In this document: positions 39,611 to 49,009 of the stretch, one piece after another
Layout: the number at the start of each line of letters is the position of its first letter
Numbering within the stretch: the stretch's first letter is position 1
NCBI GenBank assembly: GCA_963717125.1
Contig: CAVQVG010000013.1
Coordinates: 124,001 to 188,000 of the forward strand
Source of the DNA: RYN-230 sp963717125
GTDB lineage: Bacteria; Actinomycetota; Actinomycetes; Streptosporangiales; Streptosporangiaceae
DNA length: 64,000 nucleotides
Direction of reading: 5' to 3'
The notes under the pieces: generated by a model
Database searches by the model: none
Seen by the model: only the letters and a program-made list of their open reading frames with translations
What the model was told of the DNA's origin: nothing
Program-made: the position numbers and the translations under genes

Positions 39611-40594
39611 GTCGTTGACCGACAGCGTCTTCTGGTAGACGGTGTCGTTGCGCTCCTTGCCCAGGGCCACCATGGCCTTGCTGTTGTGGAACATGTAGTT
39701 GCGGCCGACCTGCCCGGACCCGTTGGCCAGGCCGTCCGGGTGGGCGTCGGAGGCCGAGCGGAGCAGGACCTTGGCGCTGTTCGCGGCGCCCGCGCAGAGC
39801 GCCACGATGTCGCCCTGGTAGGTCTCCGGCTGACCGTCCCGCTGTACCACCACCCCGGTGACCGAGCGCCCGGCGCTGTCGGTGTCCAGCCGGAGCACCT
39901 GCGCCCCGGTCAGCAAGGTGACGTTCGGCAGGCCCAGCACCGGCCGGACCGCAATGACCTCGGCGTCCGACTTGGCGTGCACCAGGCACGGGTAGCCGTC
40001 GCACCAGGCACACCGGATGCAGGTGCTGGCCGGCCGGCGGGCCTCGTCGAGCAGGATGCCGCACGGCGCGTGGAACGGGTGGTACCCGCCCGCCTGCAGG
40101 TCGTTGGCCAGCCGCTGGATCCGCGGCTCGTGGCTGACCGCGGGCCACGGGTACTGCTTGGACGCCGGCCCCTCGGTGGGGTCCTCGCCGTGCGCGCCGT
40201 GCACCTGGTACAGCCACTCCGCCTTGGTGTACCAGGGCTCGAACTCGTCGTAGCTGAGCGGCCAGGCGGGCGAGACCCCGTCCACGTGCTTGAGCTCGCC
40301 GAAGTCGGCGGGCCGCAGCCGGTACAGCGCGGCCCCGTACATCTTGGTCGCCCCGCCGACGAAGTAGTGCACCTGCGGCTGGAATGGCTTGCCATCCGAG
40401 TCGTACCAGGTGTCCTGGCTGATGTACGTGCCGTCCACGAAAACCGGCTTCGGGTCCCAGTTGTCCATCTCGCGGGGCAGGAAATCGCCGCGCTCCAGGA
40501 TAAGGATCTTCTTGCCGGACGGGGCGAGGGTGTGCGCCAGGGTGCCGCCGCCCGCACCGGTGCCAATAATGATCACGTCATAGCGTTCGGTCAC
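39041..40594 (-). CDS. GMC-family FAD oxidoreductase
   Basis: The 517-residue enzyme begins with the FAD-binding Rossmann motif VIIIGTGAGGGTLAH and ILERGDFL, has the GMC middle region, and ends with the GMC C-terminal domain containing AGCAHQAGTCRFGTDP and FFPSIGAVNPALTAMANA, where the His/Asn catalytic pair of the family lies. GMC enzymes oxidise alcohols or sugars with FAD. The start is GTG 40594, as the open frame above it is not conserved; GGACGG lies upstream. No twin-arginine signal is seen, so it is probably cytosolic. A truncated copy lies at 14566. It may have been followed by the GH15 gene now reduced to a remnant. Confidence 0.9.
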   Translation of the reverse strand: MTERYDVIIIGTGAGGGTLAHTLAPSGKKILILERGDFLPREMDNWDPKPVFVDGTYISQDTWYDSDGKPFQPQVHYFVGGATKMYGAALYRLRPADFGELKHVDGVSPAWPLSYDEFEPWYTKAEWLYQVHGAHGEDPTEGPASKQYPWPAVSHEPRIQRLANDLQAGGYHPFHAPCGILLDEARRPASTCIRCAWCDGYPCLVHAKSDAEVIAVRPVLGLPNVTLLTGAQVLRLDTDSAGRSVTGVVVQRDGQPETYQGDIVALCAGAANSAKVLLRSASDAHPDGLANGSGQVGRNYMFHNSKAMVALGKERNDTVYQKTLSVNDFYLPGNGRQWPLGNIQMLGKSNAEAMRGEEPHLTKLAPRWSLAEVAAHAVDLWLTTEDLPRAQNRVTVDRDGALHVAYTPTNAAEATDLYQEVKTMLNHVGMATHHILDKNYYMKMNVPLAGCAHQAGTCRFGTDPASSVLDVNCKAHEVDNLYVVDTSFFPSIGAVNPALTAMANAIRVGEHVAGRLG

Positions 40595-40704
40595 CCGTCC
40601 ACTATGCCGTCCCACCCGGCCCGGCACACCGCTTACCCAGGGTGAACGGTATTCACCCGTGGAGGATGATGCTCGGCGGCGTGCGCCCCGGCATCGTCCG
40701 CACC

Positions 40705-40980
40705 ATGACGAACTCCACGAGCCAGGACACGGCGTTCCGGCTGAATACCAGGCCGTTGCTCGTCGGCGGCGTGCTGATGGGGCTGGCCGGGCTGATCGGG
40801 CTGGCCGGCGTGGCCGTGGCCAGCACCGCGCTGGCGGCCGCCACCCGGGACTGGGCGAACCGGCAGGAGGTGCCGCCCACCGAGATGGCCCGGCACCACT
40901 GGCACCGCGCCAAGGCCGCCACCGCGGCGGGGGCGGCCCACTGGCGCAACGGCACCAGGGAGCACGCGGCCCAGTCCTGA
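40705..40980 (+). CDS. Small membrane protein, unknown function
   Basis: From ATG 40705 the protein has 91 residues: a short N-terminus, one or two hydrophobic helices (RPLLVGGVLMGLAGLIGLAG) and a basic Ala/Trp-rich tail (EVPPTEMARHHWHRAKAAT). Similar small actinobacterial membrane proteins of unknown role exist. An upstream ATG at 40666 would add 13 residues. It is divergent from the GMC gene and 167 bp before zwf. Confidence 0.6.
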   Translation: MTNSTSQDTAFRLNTRPLLVGGVLMGLAGLIGLAGVAVASTALAAATRDWANRQEVPPTEMARHHWHRAKAATAAGAAHWRNGTREHAAQS

Positions 40981-41147
40981 CGCTGGCATACCACCGTTTT
41001 CCTGCTCTTGCTGCTCGCTACCAATTCGCGGAACGGCGTGTGCTGCGGCCTGCGTCGAACTCGTCCGCGCCGAAGCCGGCCCAGTAGGGTGGCCGCGAAA
41101 CCGAAGCAGCTAACCGTGCAGCTAAACAGTGCAGCTAAGGAGGTCAG

Positions 41148-42523
41148 ATGGCAGCAGAGCAGGTTGACGCGCTGGTCATCTTCGGCGCCACCGGGGACCT
41201 GGCCAAGCTGGAAACGTTCCCGGCGCTGGTCGCGCTGGTGGACCGCGGGGTGCTGGACGTGCCGGTCATCGGCGTGGCCAAGAACGACGGCTGGAGCCTG
41301 GACCAGTTCCGCGACTACGCGGTCGCGTCGCTCAAGCTGAACAACGTGGACCCGGACAGCGCCCCGGCGCAGAAGATGCTGGGCCTGCTCAAGTACGTGA
41401 ACGGCGACCTCGACGACGACGCCACCTACCACGCGATGTCCGACGCGGTCGGCGCCGGCCAGCAGATCTTGTTCTACCTCGAGGTGCCGCCGGCGCTGTT
41501 CGGCCGGATCGCCCAGGGCATCGCGACCGCGGGCCGGGCCAAGGGCAACCGGATCATGGTGGAGAAGCCGTTCGGCACCGACCTGGACAGCGCGGTCAAA
41601 CTGGACCAGCTCATGCACCAGTACTTCCCGGAGGACGCGATCTTCCGGGTGGACCACTGGCTCGGCCTGGACCCGGTGGAGAACGTGCTGTTCGTCCGGT
41701 TCGCCAACGCGGTCATCGAGCCGCTGCTCAACCGGGACCACGTGGAGAGCGTCCAGATCACCATGGGCGAGGCGTTCGACGTCGCGGACCGGGGCCGGTT
41801 CTACGACCGGACCGGCGCGATCCGGGACGTGCTGCAGAACCACCTGCTCCAGGTGATGGCCACGGTGATGGCCGACCCGCCGGACGGCAACGGGCTGAAT
41901 TCCTGGCGGGACGCCAAGTCCCGGCTGCTCTCCGCGATCAAGCCGCTGACCCCAGAAGACACCGTCCGCGGCCAGTACGAGGGCTACCACGACGTGGACG
42001 GGGTGGACCCGCGGTCCACCGTGGAGACGTTCGTCGCGGTCCGGCTGGCCGTGCAGTCCTGGCGCTGGGCCGGGGTGCCGGTGCTGATCCGGGCGGGCAA
42101 GTGCCTGCCGGTCACCGCGACCGAGGTCACCGTGCGGTTCAAGCGCGCGCCGTACGACATCTTCGGCCTGGACCCGCTGCCGGACAACAACACGCTGCGG
42201 TTCCGGGTCCACCGGGAGACCCAGGTCGGGGTCAGCCTGGCCGGCAAGAAGCCGGGCGCGGGCTGGGAGCCGCAGACCGAGGAGCTGGTGTTCGCCGAGC
42301 GGCCGGGCTCGGACCAGCTGCCCTACGACCGGCTGATCGGCGCCGCGCTGGACGGGGACAGCTGGCTGTTCGCCCGGCAGGACGCGGTCGAGGCGGCCTG
42401 GCGGGTGGTGGACCCGGTGCTCGGCGACGTCACCCCGGTGCACCCGTACGCCAAGGGGACCTGGGGGCCGAAGGAGGCGGACCGGCTGCTGCCCGCCCGG
42501 GACGTCTGGACGATCCGGCCTGA
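41148..42523 (+). CDS. zwf: Glucose-6-phosphate dehydrogenase-like protein, stop lost by an apparent indel
   Basis: The product, about 458 residues, has the Zwf fold: FGATGDLAK for NADP at the N-terminus, VEKPFGTDLDSA, RVDHWLGLDP where the catalytic histidine lies, and the DAVEAAWRVVDPVL segment. The usual lysine of RIDHYLGK is replaced by leucine, so it belongs to a divergent subgroup and might act on another sugar phosphate. The frame does not stop at the natural end. Adding one base after TGGAC at about 42511 gives DVW-TDPA-stop at 42521-42523. As it stands the frame reads through the whole NDH-2 gene to 44903. It is followed 20 bp later by NDH-2. Confidence 0.85.
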
Positions 42524-42543
42524 GCCGCGGACGAGGGGGGACG

Positions 42544-43890
42544 ATGGCAGACCAGGGGCGCCGCCGCGTGGTGATCGTGGGCGGCGGGTTCGCCGGGCTG
42601 TTCGCCGCCCGGTCGCTGCGCCGGGCACCGGTCGCGATCACGCTCATCGACCGCGCCGAGCACCACCTGTTCCAGCCGCTGCTGTACCAGTGCGCCACCG
42701 GGATCCTGTCCGAGGGGAAGATCGCCGCGCCGCTGCGCGAGATCCTGAAGCGGCACGGCAACGCGGAGTGCGTGCTGGCCGAGGTCACCGGCATCGACAC
42801 CGCGGCGCGCACGGTGCAGGCCCGGCGGCCCTTGGGTCAGGTCGTCGAGTTCGGCTACGACGACCTGATCCTGGGCGCCGGGGTGCGGCAGTCCTACTTC
42901 GGGCACGACGAGTTCGCCGTGCTGGCGCCCGGGATGAAGACGATCGAGGACGCGCTCACCATCCGGCGCCGGGTGTTCGGCGCGTTCGAGATGGCGGAGA
43001 GCGCCACCAGCCCGGCCGAGAGCACGCACTGGCTCACGTTCGTCCTGGTCGGCGCCTGCCCGACCGGGGTGGAGCTGGCCGGCCAGATCCGCGAGGTGGC
43101 GACCAAGACGCTGCGCGCCGAGTACCGGCACATCGCCCCGCAGGACGCGCGGGTGCTGCTGCTGGACGGCGGCCAGGCCCCGCTGGCCTCGTTCGGCCCC
43201 AAACTGTCCGCCGTGGCCGCGGCCGCGCTGCGCAAGCTGGGCGTCGAGCTGCACATGGAGTCCATGGTGACGAAGGTGGACGCGGGCGGGGTGGAGGTCC
43301 GCGACTCCGCCGGCCACCCGACCCGGTACGAAGCGGGCACCGTGCTGTGGACCGCCGGGGTGGAGGCGCCGCCGCTAGCGGGCGTGGTGGCCGCGGCGAC
43401 CGGGGCGAGCCGGGACCGGTGCGGGCGGATCATGGTCGGCCCGGATCTGACCATCCCCGGGCACCCGGAGATCACCGTGGCGGGCGACATGATGAGCCTG
43501 CAGGGGCTGCCCGGGGTGGCCGAGGTGGCCATGCAGTCCGGGCTGTACGCGGCGCGGCGGATCAAGCGCGCGCTGGCCGGCCGGCCGCTGACCAAGCCGT
43601 TCCGCTACTACGACCTCGGCTCGGCCGCCTACATCTCCCGCGGCTCCGCGGTGATGTCCGTCGGGAAGCTACGCCTGTCCGGGTTCATCGGCTGGTGGGG
43701 CTGGCTGTTCATCCACGTCGGCTTCATGACCGGGTTCCGCAACCGGTTCGGCGCCGTGCTGTCCTGGTGGTTCGCGTTCACCCGGGACCTGCGCCGGGAG
43801 CGCACGCTGACCAGCGGGGAGGTGGGCCGGATGGCCGACGTGTACGCGGCGGGCGGGCCGGCCCCGGATCCTCAGCGGAAGCCGGCGTAG
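42544..43890 (+). CDS. ndh: Type II NADH dehydrogenase (NDH-2)
   Basis: Membrane-associated flavoprotein that passes electrons from NADH to quinone without pumping protons. The 448-residue sequence has the FAD motif VVIVGGGFAGLFAARSL, HHLFQPLLYQ, a second dinucleotide site VGACPTGVELAG (the first glycine of the usual GGGPTG is changed), VLWTAGV and the AGD motif VAGDMM. A hydrophobic C-terminal region (LSGFIGWWGWLFIHVGFMTG) would anchor it to the membrane. The ATG follows GGGGGACG. It is 20 bp after zwf and overlaps the convergent dehydrogenase gene by 19 bp. Confidence 0.93.
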   Translation: MADQGRRRVVIVGGGFAGLFAARSLRRAPVAITLIDRAEHHLFQPLLYQCATGILSEGKIAAPLREILKRHGNAECVLAEVTGIDTAARTVQARRPLGQVVEFGYDDLILGAGVRQSYFGHDEFAVLAPGMKTIEDALTIRRRVFGAFEMAESATSPAESTHWLTFVLVGACPTGVELAGQIREVATKTLRAEYRHIAPQDARVLLLDGGQAPLASFGPKLSAVAAAALRKLGVELHMESMVTKVDAGGVEVRDSAGHPTRYEAGTVLWTAGVEAPPLAGVVAAATGASRDRCGRIMVGPDLTIPGHPEITVAGDMMSLQGLPGVAEVAMQSGLYAARRIKRALAGRPLTKPFRYYDLGSAAYISRGSAVMSVGKLRLSGFIGWWGWLFIHVGFMTGFRNRFGAVLSWWFAFTRDLRRERTLTSGEVGRMADVYAAGGPAPDPQRKPA

Positions 43891-44867
43891 TCGGCCCGGC
43901 GGGCCACCCCGGTGACCGGCTCGCCGCGCAGGAACCGGCGCACGTTCTCCGCCGCCCGGCGCGCGGCGAACTCCTCGATGCCGGGCACGTCCCCCGAGTT
44001 GTGCGGCGAGCCCAGCACGTTGGGCAGCTCGAAGAAGGGGTAGTTGGTATGGAACTTCCCCCCGCCGCGCGGCTCGTCCCACCAGGCGTCGAGAGCCGCG
44101 GAGAATCGCGGGTTGGCCGCCAGGTGCTCGTACAGCGCCTGCTCGGACACGATGGCGCCGCGGGCGACGTTGACCAGGGTGGCATCCGGCTTCATCAGGG
44201 CCAGTTCCCTGGCGCCGATCAGCCCCCGGGTGCCGGTGGTCAGCGGCAGCGCGATGACCAGCACATCCGCCGCGGCCAGCACCTGGTCCAGGTCGTCCAG
44301 CGTGCCGGCCCAGTCGACCGGCTCCGTGGTCCGGCCGGAGCTGTTCACCGCGTAGACGCGGGCGCCGAGCGCGCGCATCAGCTGCGCGGTGGCCTGGCCG
44401 ATCCCGCCGAAGCCGAGGATCGCGCAGACCGCGCCGCGCAGGGTGCGGGAAGGCGCCGGGCGGTCGAACTGGCCGCGGGCCAGCGCCGCGTGCTCGGCCT
44501 GCAGGTGCTTGGCCAGGCTGAGCGTCATGGCCAGCACGTGCTCGGCGATCGGCGCCGCGTACGCGCCGACGTTGCCGGCCACGGTGACGCTGGCCGGGAT
44601 GGCCGAGAAGTCCACGCTGTCCAGCCCGGCCGACAGCAGCTGGATCAAGCCCAGCTCGGGCGCGCTGGCCAGCGCGCCGGCTGGCAGCTCGCGGCCGAGC
44701 TGCCAGCCGATCAGCGCGCTGGCCTGGCGCAGCTCGGCCAGTTGCGCTTCCGCGCCGAGCCCGGCGAGGTAGCGCACCGTGGCGCTGTCGCCGAGCACGT
44801 CGGTGTTCACTGCGGTGAGTTCGCCGTCAACCGGGTAGCTCACGGCTACCAGCCGTTCCGGGGCCAT
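43872..44867 (-). CDS. D-2-hydroxyacid dehydrogenase family protein
   Basis: The 331-residue protein follows the D-isomer 2-hydroxyacid dehydrogenase plan: catalytic-domain start, NAD-binding ILGFGGIGQATAQL, ALPLTTGTRGLIGARELALM, LVNVARGAIVSE with the substrate arginine, and GSPHNSGD with the catalytic histidine. It reduces a 2-keto acid or oxidises a hydroxy acid; the substrate is not evident. The start ATG 44867 is preceded by AGAGG. It is convergent with ndh and divergent from the cyclase gene, which is only 25 bp away, so the two share a promoter region. Confidence 0.88.
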   Translation of the reverse strand: MAPERLVAVSYPVDGELTAVNTDVLGDSATVRYLAGLGAEAQLAELRQASALIGWQLGRELPAGALASAPELGLIQLLSAGLDSVDFSAIPASVTVAGNVGAYAAPIAEHVLAMTLSLAKHLQAEHAALARGQFDRPAPSRTLRGAVCAILGFGGIGQATAQLMRALGARVYAVNSSGRTTEPVDWAGTLDDLDQVLAAADVLVIALPLTTGTRGLIGARELALMKPDATLVNVARGAIVSEQALYEHLAANPRFSAALDAWWDEPRGGGKFHTNYPFFELPNVLGSPHNSGDVPGIEEFAARRAAENVRRFLRGEPVTGVARRADYAGFR

Positions 44868-44892
44868 CGGGCCTCTTTCCGTGGAGGTGTCG

Positions 44893-45828
44893 ATGCACTC
44901 TAGATCTACCGCAGCCATGACCGAGGCCAGCTTCCGGGAGCTGTATGACCGGCTGCGCGGGCAGCTGCCCTGGCCGCCGGAGGACCGGCGGGGCGCGCTC
45001 AACTACATCACCCCGGCCGAGGTGCGCGCCGCGGCCGCCGAGGTCCGGCTGGGCCGCGCGGTGAGCCTGGCCGCCCCGGTGATCACTAAGGTCACCCCGG
45101 ACAACCCGGATCCGGCCCTGCACCTGATGACCGGGACGGGGCAGGACGCGGCGCCGACCGGGCTGGCCTTCGCCACCGACCGGCTGGAGATGAACGTGCA
45201 CGGCAACGCGGACACCCACCTGGACGCGCTGTGCCACGTCATGTACGACGGCCACCTGTACAACGGGGTGCCGGCCGGCACCGTCACCGCGGACGGGGCG
45301 CTGGAACTGTCCGTCGAGGTGGCCAAGGACGGCATCACCGGGCGCGGCGTGCTGCTGGACATCCCCCGGCTGCGCGGGGTGCCCTGGCTGGAGCCCGGCG
45401 ACCACGTGACCGCGGACGACCTGGTGGCGGCCGAGCGCGCCCAGCAGGTCCGGGTGGGCCGCGGTGACCTGCTGTTCGTCGAGGTCGGGCACCGGCGGCG
45501 GCGCAGCGAGCTCGGCCCGTGGGACGCGGCCAGCCAGCGCGCTGGGCTGCACCCGGCCGCGATGGAGTTCGTCGCCGACCGGCAGGTGGCGGTGCTCGGC
45601 AGCGACAGCAACAACGACAGCGCGGGCGACGCGGCCGACCAGGTGGACTTCCCGGTGCACGTGCTGGCTATCAACGCGCTGGGCGTGCACCTGCTCGACT
45701 ACCTGGACTTCGGCGAGCTGGTGCCCGCGTGCGAGCAGGCCGGCCGCTGGTCATTCCTGTGCGTCGTCGCCCCGCTGCGGCTGTACGCGGGCACCGGCTC
45801 CCCGGTCAATCCGATCGCGATCCTGTGA
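44893..45828 (+). CDS. Cyclase/kynurenine formamidase-like metal hydrolase
   Basis: The 311-residue protein belongs to the PF04199 cyclase family, metal-dependent amidohydrolases. The metal-binding motif is MNVHGNADTHLDALCHVMY (H103, H109, D111, H115 from the start used), a variant of HxGTHxDxPxH. ATG 44893 follows GGAGG by six bases. A weaker internal ATG exists at 44917. It is divergent from the hydroxyacid dehydrogenase, an association suggesting catabolism of an amide or lactone. No specific substrate can be read. Confidence 0.85.
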   Translation: MHSRSTAAMTEASFRELYDRLRGQLPWPPEDRRGALNYITPAEVRAAAAEVRLGRAVSLAAPVITKVTPDNPDPALHLMTGTGQDAAPTGLAFATDRLEMNVHGNADTHLDALCHVMYDGHLYNGVPAGTVTADGALELSVEVAKDGITGRGVLLDIPRLRGVPWLEPGDHVTADDLVAAERAQQVRVGRGDLLFVEVGHRRRRSELGPWDAASQRAGLHPAAMEFVADRQVAVLGSDSNNDSAGDAADQVDFPVHVLAINALGVHLLDYLDFGELVPACEQAGRWSFLCVVAPLRLYAGTGSPVNPIAIL

Positions 45829-45830
45829 CC

Positions 45831-46775
45831 CCCGGCCGGACCCAGCCGGCTCCAGATGAACCGCTGGGCGCTCAGCCCGGCCGCGCCCACCACGATCAGC
45901 AGGACGACGTTCAGCAGCAACTGCGCCACCGAGCCCCGCGCATCGTGCCAGTTCGCGAACGCGAGCGACAGCCCGATGGACGCGGCCGCCGGGATCGTGG
46001 TGACCGAGATGAACACGCCGATCAGCGCGTTGGCCCGGGACTCGGTCAGCGACACCACGCCGACCAGGCCGGCCAGCACCGCGACGATGACCGAATAGAT
46101 GTTCGGCGAGTTGATCAGTTCCGCCACCGGCCGGACGCCGTGGGAGTAGGAGGCAGGCACCTGCGCCGGCGCCCCGGACAGCCAGACCGAACAGGAGAGT
46201 CACCGCGATCGCGGCCAGGAAGCCGTAGCACAGCGCCGCGAGCGAGACCCGGACCGCGGTCCAGTCCCGCCTGCCGCCGGCCATGGTCGGTCAGGCCCAG
46301 CGCCGCACGCGATGATCGCGAAGTACTCCGGGCCGACCACCATGGCCCCGACGATCAGGATCTGCGAGTTGGTCAGGATGCCCACCGCGGCGATCAGCCC
46401 GGCGATGACCAGCAGCAGGTAGAAGCTGGGCGGGTAGCTGGCGTTGGCCCGGATCGTGCCCTCGACCATCTCCCACACCGGCACCCGCTCATGCCGCGCA
46501 TACCGCCGCTCGTCGGCCGGGCTGGGCGGCCCGTCCAGCACGACGTTCACGTCGCCGACGGTGACCGAGCCCACGCTGTCCAGGTCGAGACGCCGCAGCT
46601 GGTGCAGCACCGGGTTGGCACTGGCGTTCAGCAAATCGAACTGGATCGCGTCGCCGTCCGGGCGCTGCGCCGCGCCGACGAGCACCACCAGGTTGCGCAC
46701 GCCGGGGTGCTCGCTGAGCTCGGTCACCACCCGCCCGGTCAGCTCGGCCGGGCTTACCACTCGCACATGCAGCAA
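45831..46775 (-). pseudogene. DUF389 membrane protein, two apparent frameshifts
   Basis: The gene encodes a DUF389 integral membrane protein: an N-terminal soluble part (MLHVRVVSPAELTGRVV), then hydrophobic helices FYLLLVIAGLIAAVGI and SQILIVGAMVVGPEY, then in a second frame VRVSLAALCYGFLAAIAVT and in a third IYSVIVAVLAGLVGVVSL, NALIGVFISVTTIPAAAS and VVLLIVVGAAGLSAQRFI. Frame changes lie at about 46305 and 46170. Pieces align end to end with no loss, so sequence error is plausible. The exact stop is uncertain as the last frame runs into the convergent cyclase gene. The function of DUF389 is unknown. Confidence 0.75.
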
Positions 46776-46807
46776 GCTGGGCTCCCGTTACCCTGCCGCC
46801 GGGCCGG

Positions 46808-48836
46808 CTACACGCCGCGCTCCGCGGCCAGCCGCCCGGACGCGATCGCGCCGGTGAACGCCTGGAAGTCGCGCTCGTTCTGGTCCGCGTAGGCGACCGC
46901 GAACTCCGCGATCGCGTTGTCGAACGCCACCGAGTTGCCCAGGTAGGAGGCGATCGCGATCTCGTCGCCGGACCGGGCGTGCGCCCGGGCCAGGGTGTAC
47001 CCGCACACCTCGCCGTACAGCCGCAGGCCGCGCGGGACCATCACCCCGATATCGAGCGAGAACTTCCAGTCCCGGAGCTGCCGGACATAGAAGTCTGCGC
47101 CCGTCCTCGTCCAGCCCGACGGGGTCCGCTGCCAGCCGAGGAAGATGTCGCTGGATGGCCTGCATCAGGCGCTGCCCGTTCACCACCCGCTCGCCCTGGT
47201 TGTCGTACTTGCTGGCCCCGGCGTAGGCACAGAGCACCGAGTCCTCTGCCTCCTTGACCTGAAGGAAGAGCGGGTCGGCGTCGTCCCGGCCGAGTCATCA
47301 GGACGATCCAGCAGCGGGTCCCGACGCTGCCCACCCCGACCACCTTGCGGGCCATGTCGGCGAACGTCGAACTGCTCGAGCAGGACCCGGCGGTCCGGCT
47401 GGAGCGATCCGCCGGTACTCGACCGATGAGGCCGCGCAGCAGCGCCTCGAGGTCCAGGCCCTGAATGCTGCTCACCGAGCAGATCGCGGAGCGGCACGAT
47501 GACCGGCGGGTCGGGCACGATCCGTGGCCGCCCGTCCTCCATCCGGGTCAGCTTGCGCAGCTCCTGCATGCTGTCCCGGGTCCGTGCCTTGGCCATCCCC
47601 TTGTCCAGCGCCTTGCGCTGGTTCTGCTTCAGCAGTCCGCCGAACTGACTGCTCAGCTCGTCGACGTCCACCATCGCGTACCAGACGTCGAGGTTGCCCA
47701 GGCCAGCGAACTGCCGCATCGCCGTCCGGTACCGGGCCGCCGTGGCCAGCTGGATCTTCTTCCGGTCCTTGGCGCTGAAGTTGCTCTCCCGGGCGGCCAC
47801 CTCCAGGCTGGCGGCCAGCCGCTTGACGTCCCATTCCCACGGGGCGGGCAGCGTCTCGTCGAAGTCGTTGACGTCGAACACGAGCTTGCGCTCGGCCGAG
47901 CCGAAGATCCCGAAGTTGGACAGGTGCGCGTCCCCGCAGGCCTGCACGATGAGCCCGGTGGACGGGGTGTGCGCCAGGTCGCTGGCCATCGGCAGCGCCG
48001 CGCCGCGGTAGTAGGTGAACGGGGTCTCCATCATCCGGCCGTACCGGACCGGGACCAGGTCGGGGACCCGGGCCTTGCCCTGCTCCTCCAGCAGGGCCAC
48101 CGGGTCGGCCCGGTCGGCCGGCGGCGACCAGGTGGCATGGCTTTCCCGCGGCACCTCGGCCCGGGCGGCCTTGCCGCGAACCCGGCGCTCGTCCGGGCTC
48201 AGCCGGCGCGGCGGCTTCTCCAGGCCGGTCGCGGCGCTGCGGGCGAAGACCACGGCCTTGACCGCCCCGGCCGGCACGCCGCTCGGCGCCCTGGTGGCGG
48301 CCGCGGACCCGTTGCCGGCCGACGTACTGGTAGCGGCGGGCTTGACCGGCGTCGTCCGGGACGTTCTGGACCTAGTGCTGGTGCTGGACCTGGTGCTGGT
48401 GCTGGCCCGGCTCGCGGTGGTACTGGGCGGCGTGCTGGTGCTGGCCCGGCTCGCGGTGGTACTGGCCGGCGGTGGTGCGGCGGCTTGGGGTGGTGGTCCG
48501 GCTGGCGGTGGTGCCGCGGGCCGCGGTCGTGCTCCCGCTCGCGGTACTGCTGCGGCTGGCCGCCGTGCCCCGGCTCGCCGTGCTGCTGGGGTTGGCGGTG
48601 CTGCGGCCGCGGCTCGCAGCCGCGGTGCCGCTCTTGTCCGCGGTATCACTCTTGTCCGCGGTGCCGCGGCTGGCCGTCGTGCCGCGACTCGCCGTGCTGC
48701 TGCGGCCCGCGGTGCTGCGGCCGGTTGCGCCGCCGCTGCGGCTCGCGGTGCTCCTCGTGCCCTGGCGCGCCGATCCGGTCTTCTTCGCCGCCGTGGCTGG
48801 CTTGTCTGGCTTGTCTGGCTTGTCTGGCTGTGTCAT
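46808..48836 (-). pseudogene. DUF2252 protein with repetitive N-terminus, several apparent frameshifts
   Basis: DUF2252 proteins are kinase-fold-like cytosolic proteins of unknown substrate. Start ATG 48836 opens MTQPDKPDKPDKPATAAKK, then a Ser/Thr/Ala/Arg low-complexity arm of about 150 residues. The core is clear: RVPDLVPVRYGRMM, TYYRGAALPMASDLA, VQACGDAHLSNFG, VFDVNDFDETLPAPWEWDVKR. Downstream the frame changes at about 47475, 47350, 47280, 47150 and 47050, but the joined pieces (ARKVVGVGSVGTRCWIVL, AYAGASKYDNQGERVVNGQ, LARAHARSGDEIAIASYLG) are the standard DUF2252 end. At least one more shift lies in the repeat arm. The ordered core argues for indel errors in hard GC-rich sequence. Confidence 0.8.
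48393..48470. repeat. 39-bp tandem repeat (two copies) in the DUF2252 N-terminal arm
   Basis: gtgctggtgctggcccggct followed by cgcggtggtactggscggc occurs at 48393-48431 and 48432-48470. It encodes a 13-residue Ser/Thr/Ala/Arg unit on the minus strand. Looser copies continue to about 48750. Such repeats are prone to slippage and may explain the local frame change. Confidence 0.8.
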
Positions 48837-49009
48837 CAGCTTCCTACCTCCCTCGCGGGCATATCCCGGGCAGGGCCGGCGTCCGCTTCGCCCCTACCCT
48901 CACCTTCCCCGGCAGCCCGCGCGTCACCCTTGGGGGATGACGACGATCGGCGGTGGGCCAGCCAGCCTGGCGCGAACAGCCTTCGCCACCTGACACCGGA
49001 GGCGTGCGC

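Noticed and set aside
41148..44903. A single fused Zwf-NDH-2-size protein of 1251 codons
   Set aside because: After about residue 455 the frame is out of phase with the NDH-2 protein and becomes Arg/Pro-rich. It is a read-through caused by the lost zwf stop, not a fusion.
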